Shown in pieces: positions 34,488 to 45,660 of a stretch of DNA of 64,000 bases (position 1 is its first letter; each line of letters starts with the position of its first letter). This stretch comes from Gnetum montanum (lineage: Eukaryota > Streptophyta > Gnetopsida > Gnetales > Gnetaceae). Location of the stretch: the NCBI GenBank assembly GCA_015680685.1, contig MNCI01014774.1, forward strand, positions 56,556-120,555, in the 5' to 3' direction. The notes beneath the pieces are model-generated. The model saw only the letters and a program-made list of their open reading frames with translations, searched no databases and was not told the origin of the DNA. Both the position numbers and the translations under genes were made by a program.

Positions 34488-35204
34488 TCAGATCTGCTTA
34501 AGCCCCAGGACCTTTCCCTGGGTAAGCAGCTGGGAGAATGCATGAGCATGAAAAATAAGGTAAACTACCTTGCCCAATCCTTTTTCAAGATTCTCCATAG
34601 GGAGCCCCTTGCACTCCTTGGTAAGCCCTAGCCACTCCTGGATGTTCTTCTTTTGAAGGGTCAACTCAGTCTTGGACTTTGACCCTATCAGAATGCCTTC
34701 GACGAAGATACCAAAGAGGTATGCGAACAGTTGGTCGTTGATGTTAATGACCACCTTCACGCCATGCACGTGTAGGTGAAAGCGGCTCACCTTGTCAAAA
34801 AAGGATTCAACCAGGGTGAGCATTTCGGCTGCAGGAACTTTCAAATTCAGGGCCAGGAATAGATCCATAAATCCCACCTTTTCGATGTTTTGGACCAGGG
34901 AGTCTGAGGTCCCATCGTTCAGCCAGCATTGGCTCATCTCTACTTCCCCATACTTGAAGTAGACATTCGTCCCTTGTGTCTCGGCCCTTAGATTGGCCTC
35001 CCTTTGCTCAACCTTCTGGACCCATTTCCACAGGTTCTCGTTGACACGTTTGTACTCCCACAGGGAGCGTGCCGAGTCCAAAGCGCATTTGCAAACCTCA
35101 TCATATGTGCGACGAGATACCTCAATCACTTCCAGAGGGAATGTGGACACAGGATTAACTTTCAAAGGTCGTGTTGGGTCCCATTTGAGTCGAGAGGCTG
35201 CCAT
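34488..35204 (-). CDS. Chimeric exon at tandem junction 3
   Basis: Third identical fusion, junction at 34980. The parental, unfused domain exon is at 36489-37001 and the unfused coiled-coil exon at 28800-29193. Confidence 0.6.
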   Translation of the reverse strand: MAASRLKWDPTRPLKVNPVSTFPLEVIEVSRRTYDEVCKCALDSARSLWEYKRVNENLWKWVQKVEQREANLRAETQGTNVYFKYGEVEMSQCWLNDGTSDSLVQNIEKVGFMDLFLALNLKVPAAEMLTLVESFFDKVSRFHLHVHGVKVVININDQLFAYLFGIFVEGILIGSKSKTELTLQKKNIQEWLGLTKECKGLPMENLEKGLGKVVYLIFHAHAFSQLLTQGKVLGLKQI

Positions 35205-38029
35205 GACACAAAGAATACACCAATCGCATTAGCATAGCATAGGTAGAAAACGCAAAAAATTTTAGCATAATGACATGAGAGCAAACAATGCTACTACTTA
35301 CCCACTTCTGGGTCCACTTTCTGAAGGTGGCTAATCATGTCATCAACAATCCCCTGCATAAATATAAACTTGTTAGGGATTTCAGCCCATGATTCCACAT
35401 GAACCGGAGAGGGTCTTGTGGCATCAGCGGTAGCATTTTTCATATAACCAAACACATTAGCAATGATCAAAATGAACTACGACAAGGCAAACATGTTGCC
35501 AAACTCACCAATGTCCAATTGCATTCTCTCTTCTTGCTGATGCAAGACGATGGCGGTGGCCTGACCAGAGGTTCCTGCCAGGTCCATGCGAACCTCCTCT
35601 TCATGCGCTAGTGCTTTTCCTTTAAGGAGACTAGCATCTTTTTTATTTAAGGGAGGCTCCTTTTCGCTAGTAGGAGGATTCTCTCTAATAATAAGAGCCC
35701 CTGCCTTAGCCACAGGAGCTCCTATCTTCTTGACCGGAGCCCTTCTCTCTGAGACTGGAGCCTTTGTGTCTTTATTCGTCGCCCCGTCCTAGGGGTTGAC
35801 ACCTCTTCATCGCCTTCTTCTTCTGCTTCTTCTTCTGATGGTTAAGAAACACATTTACATTAGCTTAAAGTAAGTTAGCCTAAGGTAGGTGCTACACTAC
35901 GCTACGCCACCTAGCGTAGCATAGCATAGTAGACAACAACAAAGTAAGCACTAAATGAAAAATGTTTACCAATAGGAGGTTGCGTCCTCTACAGTTTAAC
36001 CCGTAGTCTTCGCACCTCCTCCTCTTCCACGCAAAGGGTTTCCTTAGGTGAGGGAGGCCTCTTCTGCCGCAACTTGCTAGCTGCAGTCTCAACTATGAAG
36101 TGTTCACCTCGTGATGCGTTATCATCCACGGTGGGGGGTGTCTATCCTACGTTGTTGTGGCCACAAACATTGTGGGCCACCCGATCCTTAGTCATTACAA
36201 AAAATAACTCCCCAATTATTTCTGGGGGATCTTGGGCTCGAGTGGTTTGAAAGACCTAGCAAATCCATGGCCTAAAGATCTAGTCGCGATTTCGCACGAC
36301 CCAGACTTCTTTCTCCTGAACCACTAGGAATTTCGTGAAATGCTTAAGGCAGCCTATCTAAAAGGTGTAATGGATGTTGGAACGGGACTCCGTTTTTGTA
36401 CGATGCCCCAAAATTTCAATCCACAAGCGTTTACATAGGGACTCAACCCAGTTGTAAGAGCCCCCTCCTCCATAACCTCATGTATTATTCAGATCTGCTT
36501 AAGCCCCAGGACCTTTCCCTGGGTAAGCAGCTGGGAGAATGCATGAGCATGAAAAATAAGGTAAACTACCTTGCCCAATCCTTTTTCAAGATTCTCCATA
36601 GGGAGCCCCTTGCACTCCTTGGTAAGCCCTAGCCACTCCTGGATGTTCTTCTTTTGAAGGGTCAACTCAGTCTTGGACTTTGACCCTATCAGAATGCCTT
36701 CGACGAAGATACCAAAGAGGTATGCGAACAGTTGGTCGTTGATGTTAATGACCACCTTCACGCCATGCACGTGTAGGTGAAAGCGGCTCACCTTGTCAAA
36801 AAAGGATTCAACCAGGGTGAGCATTTCGGCTGCAGGAACTTTCAAATTCAGGGCCAGGAATAGATCCATAAATCCCACCTTTTCGATGTTTTGGACCAGG
36901 GAGTCTGAGGTCCCATCGTTCAGCCAGCATTGGCTCATCTCTACTTCCCCATACTTGAAGTAGACATTCGTCCCTTGTGTCTCAGCGGTTACCACCATCA
37001 CCTCCTGAGGCTTCCTTGCCCTTGCAATAGTTCCACAAAAACATTTAGCGAAAAGTGCAGAGAATACAAAAATTGCAAAGGCACTTCAGCATGTGGCACT
37101 TACCACTTGGCCTACCAGGTTAGTATAGTAGCAGGAGCTATGGGAGTTCAACCAGAACTTGTTCAACCGTGATCGGTTTGAAGGGTTTTGCCCACTCCCC
37201 ATCCAACCAAACCTGCCCCTTGCATTAATTGTAGAGAGTAGAATATGCGCCTGGGTAGGTATGGTATTCACCCCCACATTGATCGATCACACCTACTCGT
37301 AGGTTCTCAGCAGAAGAGAACTGCTGTAGGACTATCTATGCCATAGCCAGTAAACCCGGTAGGTCATGAACCCCATCCTCGTCGATGAAGAACCTAGTAG
37401 CAAATGCATACTATTAACATTAGGCCACTATGGACAATGTCACACAAACACAGTAGAACAAGGCTACAAAACTCACCCGTCGGCATAGTAGATAGTTCCT
37501 TGAGGGTTCTGGAAACACATAATCATAAAACGTGTGAAGAACAGTGTGTTGAAACGGTGGTAGAAACTGTACTCAAGCATCTCCCAGATCCAGGCCAAGC
37601 ACCTTAACCCTGTTGGGTGCTGATTGGATCCTTCTCCTTGCCCACTCCTGATTGCCTTGTCGGTCAAAAACCTTAGAATGCCTTGGCTCACCCCAGGAAA
37701 AATGGCTTTTGTTATGTTAGTCGCCTCCTCCTCCTCTAGGAATGACCAAACAATCACACTGAAGTGGTCGAGGAGGAATCATAGAAATTCCTATGCCCCT
37801 TTCCTGAACCAGACCCCTCGCTCTCCCATACATATTTAGGGAGGAGGAGAATTAGCCATAGGTCTACTCACATGACATAGAACCTCTCTAACTTCTAAAA
37901 CAATCAACCTAGGCCTCAGCCCCGCCCTGCGCAACCCATCAACAAATGTTGGCATCATGTCTAAGTGTAATACACATGCAACGTAGCAACGCCTAGCAGT
38001 TCATGCATATAGCGTAGCATAACCCTCTT

Positions 38030-38850
38030 CCCACAATTAGTTTCCTAACTAGATTCTCTCTCCCATTCCCTCTTAGCTTAATCAAAGTTATTTTCCATTG
38101 ACTCTAGGAGTAGCACTAGTCTAGGACCACATCATACATCTTACTCTAGACTAAACCATACATGACAAAGCAAATACTAGTCTAGGTGGGAAGATAGTGA
38201 ACTACGGTCAACATGTGACTATGTAGATACCACAACTAGTCCATCTGTGGAGTTCAACCAGATTGTGCATGAACACTCATATTCTTATGGTGGAGTGTAG
38301 GGGTACCTCGCCACTCATCATTGGTGCCATTGCCAAGGACGGTGCTAGTTATTTAGATTAGTTACATCATATAAGATCACTATAACAAAGTATTAATGAT
38401 ATATTATTTTTTAGAAATAAGTAATTGCAAAAAAGTCACATACAAATTCACAACTATGTCTCTCTCACAAGACTATGGTCATGCAACAACTAGTAAGGCA
38501 ATTCATTGGAGAACCAATGAATTATATGATGATGAAGATGAAGTTTGGAGTACTCAATCTAGTGTAAGAGTCTCCTATGCACATAAACAAAGACAACATC
38601 ATCCCAACTCACAAATTCATAACTTACCGAGTGATGATGAACCCCTACTAGCTACTAAGAGCCTAATGCATATACAATAGGCTATTTGAATATCCTGTAG
38701 GAATCGTAAGGAAAGTTATCTACATAGGCTTGATTAAACAACTTTTCCAAATTTCCAAGAGGCTATGATTTAGATCTGCAACATCATTTACAAGCCTTCC
38801 ATGATACCTATGTATGGAACAATATCAATAATGGATGAAAAAAACTTAAG
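38030..38850 (+). mobile_element. Family Y fragment: LTR end, PBS, gag start
   Basis: The LTR end (...GGGGTACCTCGCCACTCATCA) finishes at 38320. A PBS follows at 38322-38339, TGGTGCCATTGCCAAGGA, which equals the Asp-tRNA-type PBS TGGCGCCGTTGCCGGGGA after C-to-T and G-to-A changes. A leader and the gag start (MSLSQDYGHATTSK at 38456) correspond to 59355-59560 in the other copy. Cut at 38851 by the LTR of element 3. The left border near 38030 is approximate. Confidence 0.72.
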
Positions 38851-40177
38851 TGTTGCAACTAAAAACATCGATGGCTGGAACACTGAGAGGTTACCAGGAA
38901 AAATAGTTTAACCCCAGATCTGTGCAAGGGCCATGCTAGAGAAAATGGATTCAGGGTACCCTGAATGGTCTTGTTAATCAAATAGGGATTTAATAGGTGT
39001 GACTTAACCTTTCGTAGACGTTTACTTTGGAAATGATGCTCGTAGTGTAATATGATGATTATTACATGCAACAGGATGAAAATGATGCAAAATGTGATGA
39101 TAATAAGTAGAAATGTAAAGCAAACTAGGGTGAGAGAATACACTGCCTCAAGATCATGGCTTTACTTTGTTGAGATGGATACAATCGATTGTGCAACACT
39201 GGGAGGCATAGAAATCTCAAAGGTAACCAGAATGCTCAAAATGTACCAACTATGCTCTTGAGTGTGAGCTTAAAAGCCAATTGCACCAAAAGCTGATCTG
39301 GAAAGCCAACTATGCAAAAAATCCAATCAACAAGCCAACCAACCAATGGAAAAAGTCAAGAAGTTACCTGCTCTTGTTAATGCAAAAATGCCAATCTCTT
39401 TGGATGAAAAATGTCAACCAGAAAAGCCAACCCCCTAAGTGTTGTTTACTGAGGTATTTATAGGGCCAGGAGTAGGAGAAAAACATGGTTTAGATGTCAC
39501 GTGTCCTGGAACCCACAATATGAAAACATGACAGTACCCTGTAGGCGTGCTATGTTGGTCACGAACTTTGCTACGTTGTACCATGTTGTCGAAACTATAC
39601 ATGCTTGAATCGACTGTTCTAACAATGCAAGTAGAAATTGAGTCTCAGCACTAGGACTTCATCTACCCTATCTGATGAGTGGCGAGGTACCCCTACACTC
39701 AACCATATGAATACGAGCGTACACGCGCGATCCGGTCGAACTCCGTAGACTAAATGCGTTAAAGCCACAAGAAACACTTGGGGTTAATCATTCGTTGTCT
39801 TCCCAGGCTTGCTTGTAAGTGTCACGGTGTATGGTTAAGCAAGTCTAAGGTATATGATTTTTTTGGTCTTTTCACGTTTATCTCCTATGCTATCAGAGGA
39901 AAGGGTTGAGAAAACTAAACTAAATCTAACTAATGTCCTAGTCTAAATTAACTAGCGTCAGCATCCGTTCCCACTTGCTGGACATACCCTAAACTATGCA
40001 ACTGCGGCTTACCAAACGCTAGCCGTTACTGGGATCGCCACACATAACGCAAGTGCTCGAAGTGGTCATACTGAGACACCTATTTAGCCTATGTGTGATA
40101 AGAAGCCGATTCCTTAGCTAGCCGTACACACCCGTGGGTGCTCGTAACTAAGTCGTACTTATCACACGTTCTAGCCT

Positions 40178-40330
40178 NNNNNNNNNNNNNNNNNNNNNNN
40201 NNNNNNNNNNNNNNNNNNNNNNNNNNNNNNNNNNNNNNNNNNNNNNNNNNNNNNNNNNNNNNNNNNNNNNNNNNNNNNNNNNNNNNNNNNNNNNNNNNNN
40301 NNNNNNNNNNNNNNNNNNNNNNNNNNNNNN
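40178..40330. other. Assembly gap
   Basis: 153 undetermined bases inside the solo LTR, in the part that in the sister copy (12750-12995) consists of about 105-bp tandem units. Confidence 0.98.
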
Positions 40331-40563
40331 AAACCACGTGCTGCAAGGTTTATCCAATCAAGTTCGTCTTTATTGCCGTACACAACTTGGGTTCAGGTTA
40401 CAAGCTGCTCGAATAAAGAGCCGTTCACTCTAGGACTCCTACTGCGGGCACATGGGGAAAAATTCTAACTCTGGAGTGATCAATCTGCCAGAGCTTCGCT
40501 ACTTCTAGCCAGGATTGGGAAATAAGGGGAGTGCCACCTCTTATTTATAGATATGACGGCGGA

Positions 40564-40591
40564 CTGCGATATCGCGTACGCGATATCGCAG
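40564..40591. promoter_or_regulatory. Perfect 28-bp palindrome upstream of LTR TATA box
   Basis: CTGCGATATCGCGT followed directly by its exact reverse complement. A decayed second copy lies at about 40598-40624. On the minus strand it ends 13 bp upstream of the TATA box at 40550-40542. Confidence 0.85.
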
Positions 40592-41630
40592 GAAAAGACG
40601 CAATATTGTGTACGCGATATCACAGCACAGCGCATGTCGCGTCTCATCACTATCCTTATGAATAGGGTTAAGCATAGCAACAAATTTTTGGGGATGGACA
40701 AAGGGGTATGCCAAAGTGGAACAAAGCCGCTAATCATGGTGAGCTTAGTTATTGCTAACAAGCTATAGAGCTAGCTGAAGATTTCCTGATGCCTCTATCA
40801 ACTTCGCATCACTTATGTTGTCTAGCACATTGACATAGCATAGCTGCTTGCTATGTTGTGCTACGCTATGTAGCATAGCATAATGTAGCCACCAATTTAA
40901 ATAGGAAACTTGGGTTGGAGTCAACAACATTTGCTAGAAGCCTTGGTGCACGCTGGGTTAATCTTTGGAGCATTTTATTGATTTGCATCTTTGCTATGCT
41001 ATGCTATGGTACATAGCGTAGCAGTCAATGTAACATGCATCCCTATCAAAATTGTAGGGTTTCATGAGATAACTTTACTTGTGGTTCAAGGGCTATCTAA
41101 GAGAGGGTAGTTTTGGAAGCCACAATGTTGTTAGCTGCAGTTCTTTTGCCGAAATGACTTGGTAGAGGAGTCTTTGCATGTTTCTCCCTTGCTATGCTAT
41201 GCTATGCTATATAGCATAGCATAGCGTAGCACCCTATGTTGGCTAAATTCTAACTTTTCCTTGCATGAACATCTTGCAAAAGCTTGTATTCGGATACTTG
41301 ATTGATTTTTTGAAGGCTTACTATGCTGCATAGTGTAGCAGAATTCTCTACTAGAAAACTTGCTGAACTATTTTGTCCATCCTAAACACTGTCAACAACT
41401 CCAAGCATGGTCTCTGGGTAGACTATCAGCTAGGCCAACTATCCATTTGTGTAGGTTGGTGAGTTCGGCAAGCCTGCCAGTCCTGGAAGTAGAAAACTTG
41501 TCAGATTGCACGGTCTATCTTTAGTGTCTACACTTTATTGCCCAATGATGAAGCTGCACTTGTCGAATCCTTTGCCTAAATTTCCAGACCTCACGAAAAC
41601 ATGGAGGTCCTAAAATTTTATGGTGTTTCA

Positions 41631-41643
41631 CTAGCCCCTCTTT
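41631..41643 (-). other. Polypurine tract, element 3
   Basis: Minus strand AAAGAGGGGCTAG right before the LTR start, as in element 1. Confidence 0.82.
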
Positions 41644-42984
41644 GTCAACATTGAAAGGATAGGCCCAAGAAATGGAGACAAAGAATATGAAACATCATGA
41701 AAGACAAGACACTAACATTGCTCTTCAATAATTGTCTAGATGTCACTTAGCTGTGCTTGAGAGTACTAGGATAGTCATGTAGGGAAAAGGGAAAGGATGG
41801 ATCTGCAAGGATAGTTTCAGGAAGGGAAAGATGTAGCATAGTATGGTCCCTTGTTGGAGTGCTTGTGAGGGAGTCGATATGCATGGGCATATTCCTTTTG
41901 CAAGGTTCTAACCTCTTGTTAAAATGCTTAGAGATGGTCATTACGAAATAGCTGATGTGCCATTTGTTTTGGGCATATTTTTTTTGAGCTTTTGCTATTT
42001 TACGTTTTTCTTTTGTTATTTTTCCATGTTCATTTGCAAACAATGTTGTTGTAGGACACGCGTTTCCTCCCTAGGATGAGTTGCATTACATCCACATGAG
42101 GCTTTGACCTACCTACAGATGTTTCCCATGCGGCGAGTTGCATTACATGTGTCATGGACTTTGCAGTTGATCATATGGGAAGGCTTTACAAGCATCAGGA
42201 AAATTCGTAAAAAGAGGTGTGAGAGGGATAATTGTGAGTGTAAGAAGTGCATTAAAGGAGGTTAATGGGGAGGACAGGATGTGCACTCCCAAGTAGCCAA
42301 GATAGTCAGGACAACCACCTTGGAATGATGTAGTGTTCTGCCACCTTGGTGAAATGCACCTTTGACTGATGCCCCTCTAGCACATACCTTGCAAGAACAA
42401 TAGAGAATAAACCAGAAGAAACAACCATTAAAAAAATCAAGGCAAAGGTCTTGCTTGCTTTGGACACTGCTGGAGTAATGGATGTTGTTGCCGAAACATG
42501 GGATGTCCAAACCAGAAAGGCCAACAGCAGTTCTGGTAGCATCAACGTGAAGAGGTTAGCACCGAGGATGCTAGGAGTTGCAGTGATGCGAGTGTTCAGG
42601 AATCCATGCAAAAGGAAAACACTATGTAGTTCAGCTATAAGGTGAGATACCCAATAGTTGAATGTCTTTTGGGCTCGAGTGATGGAGGGGATTGGAGGAT
42701 AGCAACTTTGTCGCTGTGCCACGATAGTGCTGGGGCTCCAGCAACAGGTGCTGACAATGGAAGCTACTACCAAGGTGATGGGCTATGGTGGCGGTAGCTC
42801 CGAAAGGTTAGTAAGATGTTAGAAAACATCTCTAGAGGATTAGCAAGATGCCAAGGGCAGTGATGTTACCTATATTCCAAAGAGTGTTTTCTTGGCATCA
42901 TGAATTGCATTCTAGAACTGCAACATCCCACTCCATGTTGGCACTGTGCACGCTTGCTTGCTTAAAGGGTCTTGGATGCATGCT
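41644..42984. other. Stretch between pol spacer and polypurine tract
   Basis: Contains a 155-codon minus-strand open frame (42773-42306) rich in hydrophobic residues with no counterpart recognised in the other elements. I do not call it a gene. The rest is non-coding. Confidence 0.4.
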
Positions 42985-43245
42985 GAGGATGTTATTCCAT
43001 GAACCCAGTTTAAGGTCCTAGTAGACCATCAGATGTATTAGTTTAAGGTCCCAACAGACTGTGGTGTGCTAGTTTAAGGTCCTAGTAGACTATTGTGCTA
43101 GTTTATCATTGTAGCGGATGGTGGATGGGCCAGTTTAAGGTTGTAGCGGACCACCTATGCTAGTTTTACATCATAGCAGACATGCTTTGCCAGTTTTACA
43201 TCATGGCAGATGGTCTATGCTAGTTTATAGTCATAGCAAACTATT
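42985..43245 (-). repeat. Motif spacer after pol, element 3
   Basis: About seven copies of GTCCGCTACAACCTTAAACT-type words on the minus strand, 30-45 bp apart. Confidence 0.8.
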
Positions 43246-43249
43246 TTCT

Positions 43250-44400
43250 TACCTTGCTCATGCATCAAATGTAGTATGGCTTAAGATACAAGTGGTCCAT
43301 ATGACTCACAAACTCCTTTTCATCCATGTCTGCTAGTTTGAAGGATCCATTCTCATACACTTTTGTGACCATGAATGGACCTTCCCAGTTTGTTGAGAAC
43401 TTGGTCATATGTTCATGGACAGCCTTGAGAACAAGGTTCCCCTTTTTTATCAGTCATTGATATGGGTTTGCATGATGCTTCTACTATTGCCGTTCTTGAT
43501 ATCGCTTGATGTGGCCAAGTGTTTATGCATGCTCCTCCACTATGGAGTCGAGGTCAATGATCCTCAACTCATTATTTTGGGCTTCATTCATGACATTTGA
43601 TAGGATCATTCGAAGTGATGGTACTTGCAGCTCAAGAGGTAACACCGCTTCAGATCCATAAACAAGGCTGTAAGGAGTTTTACCTATTGCTGTTCTCCAT
43701 GTCATTCTCTAAGCCCATAGCACATAGAGGATTTTCTCATGCCATTGCCTCTTGCTGTTGCTAAGCATCCTCTTAAAAAAGTTGATGATGGATTTGTTCA
43801 TAGCTTCTGCCTATCCGTTTTCCTGCAGGTAGTATGGTGAGGAAAAGGATTACTTAATGCCAAGGTTTCTACAAAAGGTTTTGGTTTCCACACTACTAAA
43901 CTATGGTCCATTGTTTGTCACAATAGTCATGGGAAGCCCAAACCTTGTCACTATGTTATCCAATATAAAGTGGCAAACTTATTGAGATGTAGTCTTCCTA
44001 TGGGGGGTAGCCTCTACCCACTTTGTAAAGTACTCAGTGGCACTGATGATGAAGCTATGCCCTATGGAAGAGTGACGTGTGATAGGTCCTATAATGTCTA
44101 GTCCCCATCATTGGAATGGCCACGTGATCTATGTAGGGTGCAACTCATTAGGTGAAATGTGTATAAGATTTGCATATCATTGGCACGTGTTACAAGTTAT
44201 AACTTTGGCAAGGCAATCTTATTCCTTATGGGGTCAGTAATACCCTAGGTGTCTGATTTTTGCTGCCATGGCCCTAGGGGCTATGTGTCCTCCGCATATT
44301 CCTTCATGGAACTCATTAATGATCTTTTGTGCTTGTTCCTCATTTATGCATGCTAGCAATATCTCATTAAAGGAACTTTTGCATAAGACGTTATCTCCCA
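43250..44400 (-). pseudogene. Integrase domain, element 3
   Basis: Ty3/gypsy integrase remnant. The core starts WGLDIIGPI (about 44095) with FIISATEYFTKWVEATPH. The second acidic region reads IVTNNGP, so the usual TDNG aspartate is an N. The glutamate region reads YLQENG-stop-AEAMNKSI. A WRTAIGKTPYSLVYGSEAVL block lies at 43702-43643 and a C-terminal NWEGPFMVTKVYENGSFKL block (GPY/F type) near 43390. Stops break the frame. No chromodomain follows, as expected for Tat elements. Confidence 0.82.
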
Positions 44401-44689
44401 TAAGTACATATTGCTGAGCATGCTTTCAGATTGCATCCCTTTGGGTAGATGTCAATCCGCGTGGGGATTCACCATGTTGTAGATAGGCTTTAATGTTGAT
44501 GTACCACTCTTGGGTATCGATAGCACTTACAAAGGCAACATGCACTACTTGAGTGATAGGCTTCGTACTCTTGGTTATTGAAGTGGGAAAAGTTGTGAGT
44601 AGGTGTGGTGGCATATTTAATGCTAGTGTGGCTAAGGAATTTGCTACGGTGCTTTCATTTTGTGGCACATGTTGGACATCTATTGTGGT

Positions 44690-44995
44690 AAACTATTTGA
44701 GCAAAATTTGGCTAGGTCGCAATAGGATTGCAGATGAGTAGCTTTGCAGGCATAGACCTCAGTGATTTTATTGACAATGAGTTGTGAATCACCTCGAATT
44801 GCTAGGTGTTGAATTTTTAATTCTCAGGTTGCTAAGAGGCCCCTAAGGAGTCCTTCGTACTCTACCATGTTATTTGTACAAAGGAATATGAAACGATAAG
44901 AAAACAATTGAATGTCCCTAGAGGGGAACCTAATGATAGTAGCTGCACTACCACCTCGCATAGTCAAGGCACCATTGAAATGCAAAGTAGCCTCA
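44690..44995 (-). pseudogene. Second (archaeal-type) RNase H, element 3
   Basis: Minus-strand peptide HFNGALTMRGGSAATIIR, then NNMVEYEGLLRGLL, then IRGDSQLIVNKI: the order and spacing of the extra archaeal-type RNase H of Tat elements. The first acidic residue is N in place of D; the E in EYE and the D in GDSQ remain. This domain is the best evidence for the Tat lineage. Confidence 0.8.
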
Positions 44996-45039
44996 AAATG
45001 TAATGGGATAGAGTTGATGGTGTTAACGTGCTCGTCATG

Positions 45040-45660
45040 GAATTCAGGTTCTATGGTTGCCTAATCATCAACAGGTGAGGTTGTGAGTTTTGTAGCTATG
45101 GCTTGTCCTTTCATTGACAATTGGGTTACATAATATAAATTGAATTCCACGGTTATAGCTTTCCACCAGGGTATCCTGCTACTTTTGTATAGATTGTTTG
45201 TGATAGCCCAGAGTACATTACTTTTACATATAATGTTAACTTTGCTATGAAATAGATAATACCTCCACTTTTTCAATGAAAACACTAGGACGAGGCAATT
45301 TCTTTCCACCTCATTGTACTTTGCCTTGTATGCTATCAATGCATGACTCAGGTAATAAATTGGAATGTCAAAGTCGTCATCTCTTCTCTGACATAACAGT
45401 GCTGCAATAGACGTGTCTAAGGTGGAAAGGTAGATGTAGAAAGGATTATCCCTCTATGGTGGGTAAACATTTGGGAGGTGTAAAAGCTATTTCTTTAGGT
45501 CATCGAAGGCTTTCTGGCATTGTGTTGTTCATTTGAAGTCAACCCCTTTCTTTAGTAAGTGTTGCATGGGGTGTAACTTGTTAGTCAACTTTGCTATAAA
45601 CCTTCTAATGAATTATACCCTAACTTGCAACCTACTCAATTCTTTAAGGTTAGTAGGGGG
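45040..45660 (-). pseudogene. First RNase H domain, element 3
   Basis: Between RT and the second RNase H. Best segment at 45339-45061: YNEVERNCLVLVFSLKKWRY then YLFHSKVNII and a VTQLSMKGQAIATKL end, matching the usual YSPIEKECLALV...KGQALADFL course. It would degrade RNA in RNA/DNA hybrids. Several stops upstream. Confidence 0.78.

Larger units (their letters stand above)
28977..36980. repeat. Four tandem 2001-bp units
   Basis: Units 28977-30977, 30978-32978, 32979-34979 and 34980-36980. By eye they are the same base for base except one site: AACTCG at about 29996 in unit 1, AACCCG in units 2-4. Both ends share the three bases CTC (ACCTCGG left, TGTCTCAG right, TGTCTCGG at the junctions), so the junction has 3-bp microhomology. 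Each unit covers the end of the domain exon, hinge exons and the first part of the coiled-coil exon of the antisense gene. Confidence 0.93.
28148..37870 (-). pseudogene. Element 2 antisense gene with amplified exons
   Basis: Antisense spliced gene as in element 1. Minus-strand order: exon 2 (about 37870-37485, FFTRFMIMCFQNPQGTIYYA then DG|GTGAG), exon 3 (about 37395-37130, FFIDEDGVHD, CGGEYHTYP), the domain exon (to about 36489: VNININ-type strand, LFAYLFGIF, WLGLTKECKGLPM), acidic hinge exon, coiled-coil exon (SRLKWDPTRPLKV, VEQREANLRAEVED) and the acidic last exon ending NDANRVNP-stop at 28150-28148. Exon 1 and the promoter are lost. The middle is repeated four times by the 2001-bp tandem duplication. 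Several stops in the domain exon make it a pseudogene as it stands. Confidence 0.72.
21587..38030 (+). mobile_element. Element 2: Tat-like element, 3' end lost
   Basis: 5' LTR (21587-23191), PBS (23198), leader repeats, decayed gag-protease (23902-27690), motif spacer (27796-27962) and the antisense gene (28148-37870, minus) enlarged by tandem duplication. Exon 1 of that gene, any pol and the 3' LTR are missing; the sequence turns into a family Y LTR near 38030. More decayed than element 1. Confidence 0.82.
39673..40649 (-). mobile_element. Solo LTR, family X, with 5-bp target duplication
   Basis: Flanked by CTATC at 39668-39672 and 40650-40654; the ends are TGATGAG ... CTCATCA. Read on the minus strand: U3 start at 40649, a perfect 28-bp palindrome at 40564-40591, TATA box CTATAAATA (40550-40542), poly(A) region and LTR end at 39673. 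The interrupted LTR of element 3 joins cleanly across it when compared with 51780-51900. No internal sequence, so probably formed by LTR-LTR recombination. Confidence 0.88.
38851..41630 (-). repeat. Element 3 LTR (minus), split by a solo LTR
   Basis: On the minus strand it begins TGAAACACCAT at 41630 and ends TTGCAACA at 38851. The part 41630-40650 holds U3 with GCTAYGCTA palindromes; the part 39672-38851 holds the TATA box (CTATAAATA near 39458) and the end. The family X LTR separates them. It aligns with the plus-strand LTR at 50940-52626. Net length about 1.8 kb. Confidence 0.86.

Noticed and set aside
40089-40416. Open frames across the N-gap
   Set aside because: They exist only because undetermined bases contain no stops.
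38213-40649. Long terminal inverted repeats in the family X/Y LTR (start looks like the reverse complement of the end)
   Set aside because: The apparent inversion comes from comparing LTR ends of copies on opposite strands. Within one copy the ends share only the TGATGAG/CTCATCA heptamer.
42306-42773. 155-codon hydrophobic ORF as an env-like membrane protein of element 3
   Set aside because: No counterpart in the other elements, no clear signal-peptide start, and it lies between spacer and PPT where elements are non-coding. Kept only as an open frame.
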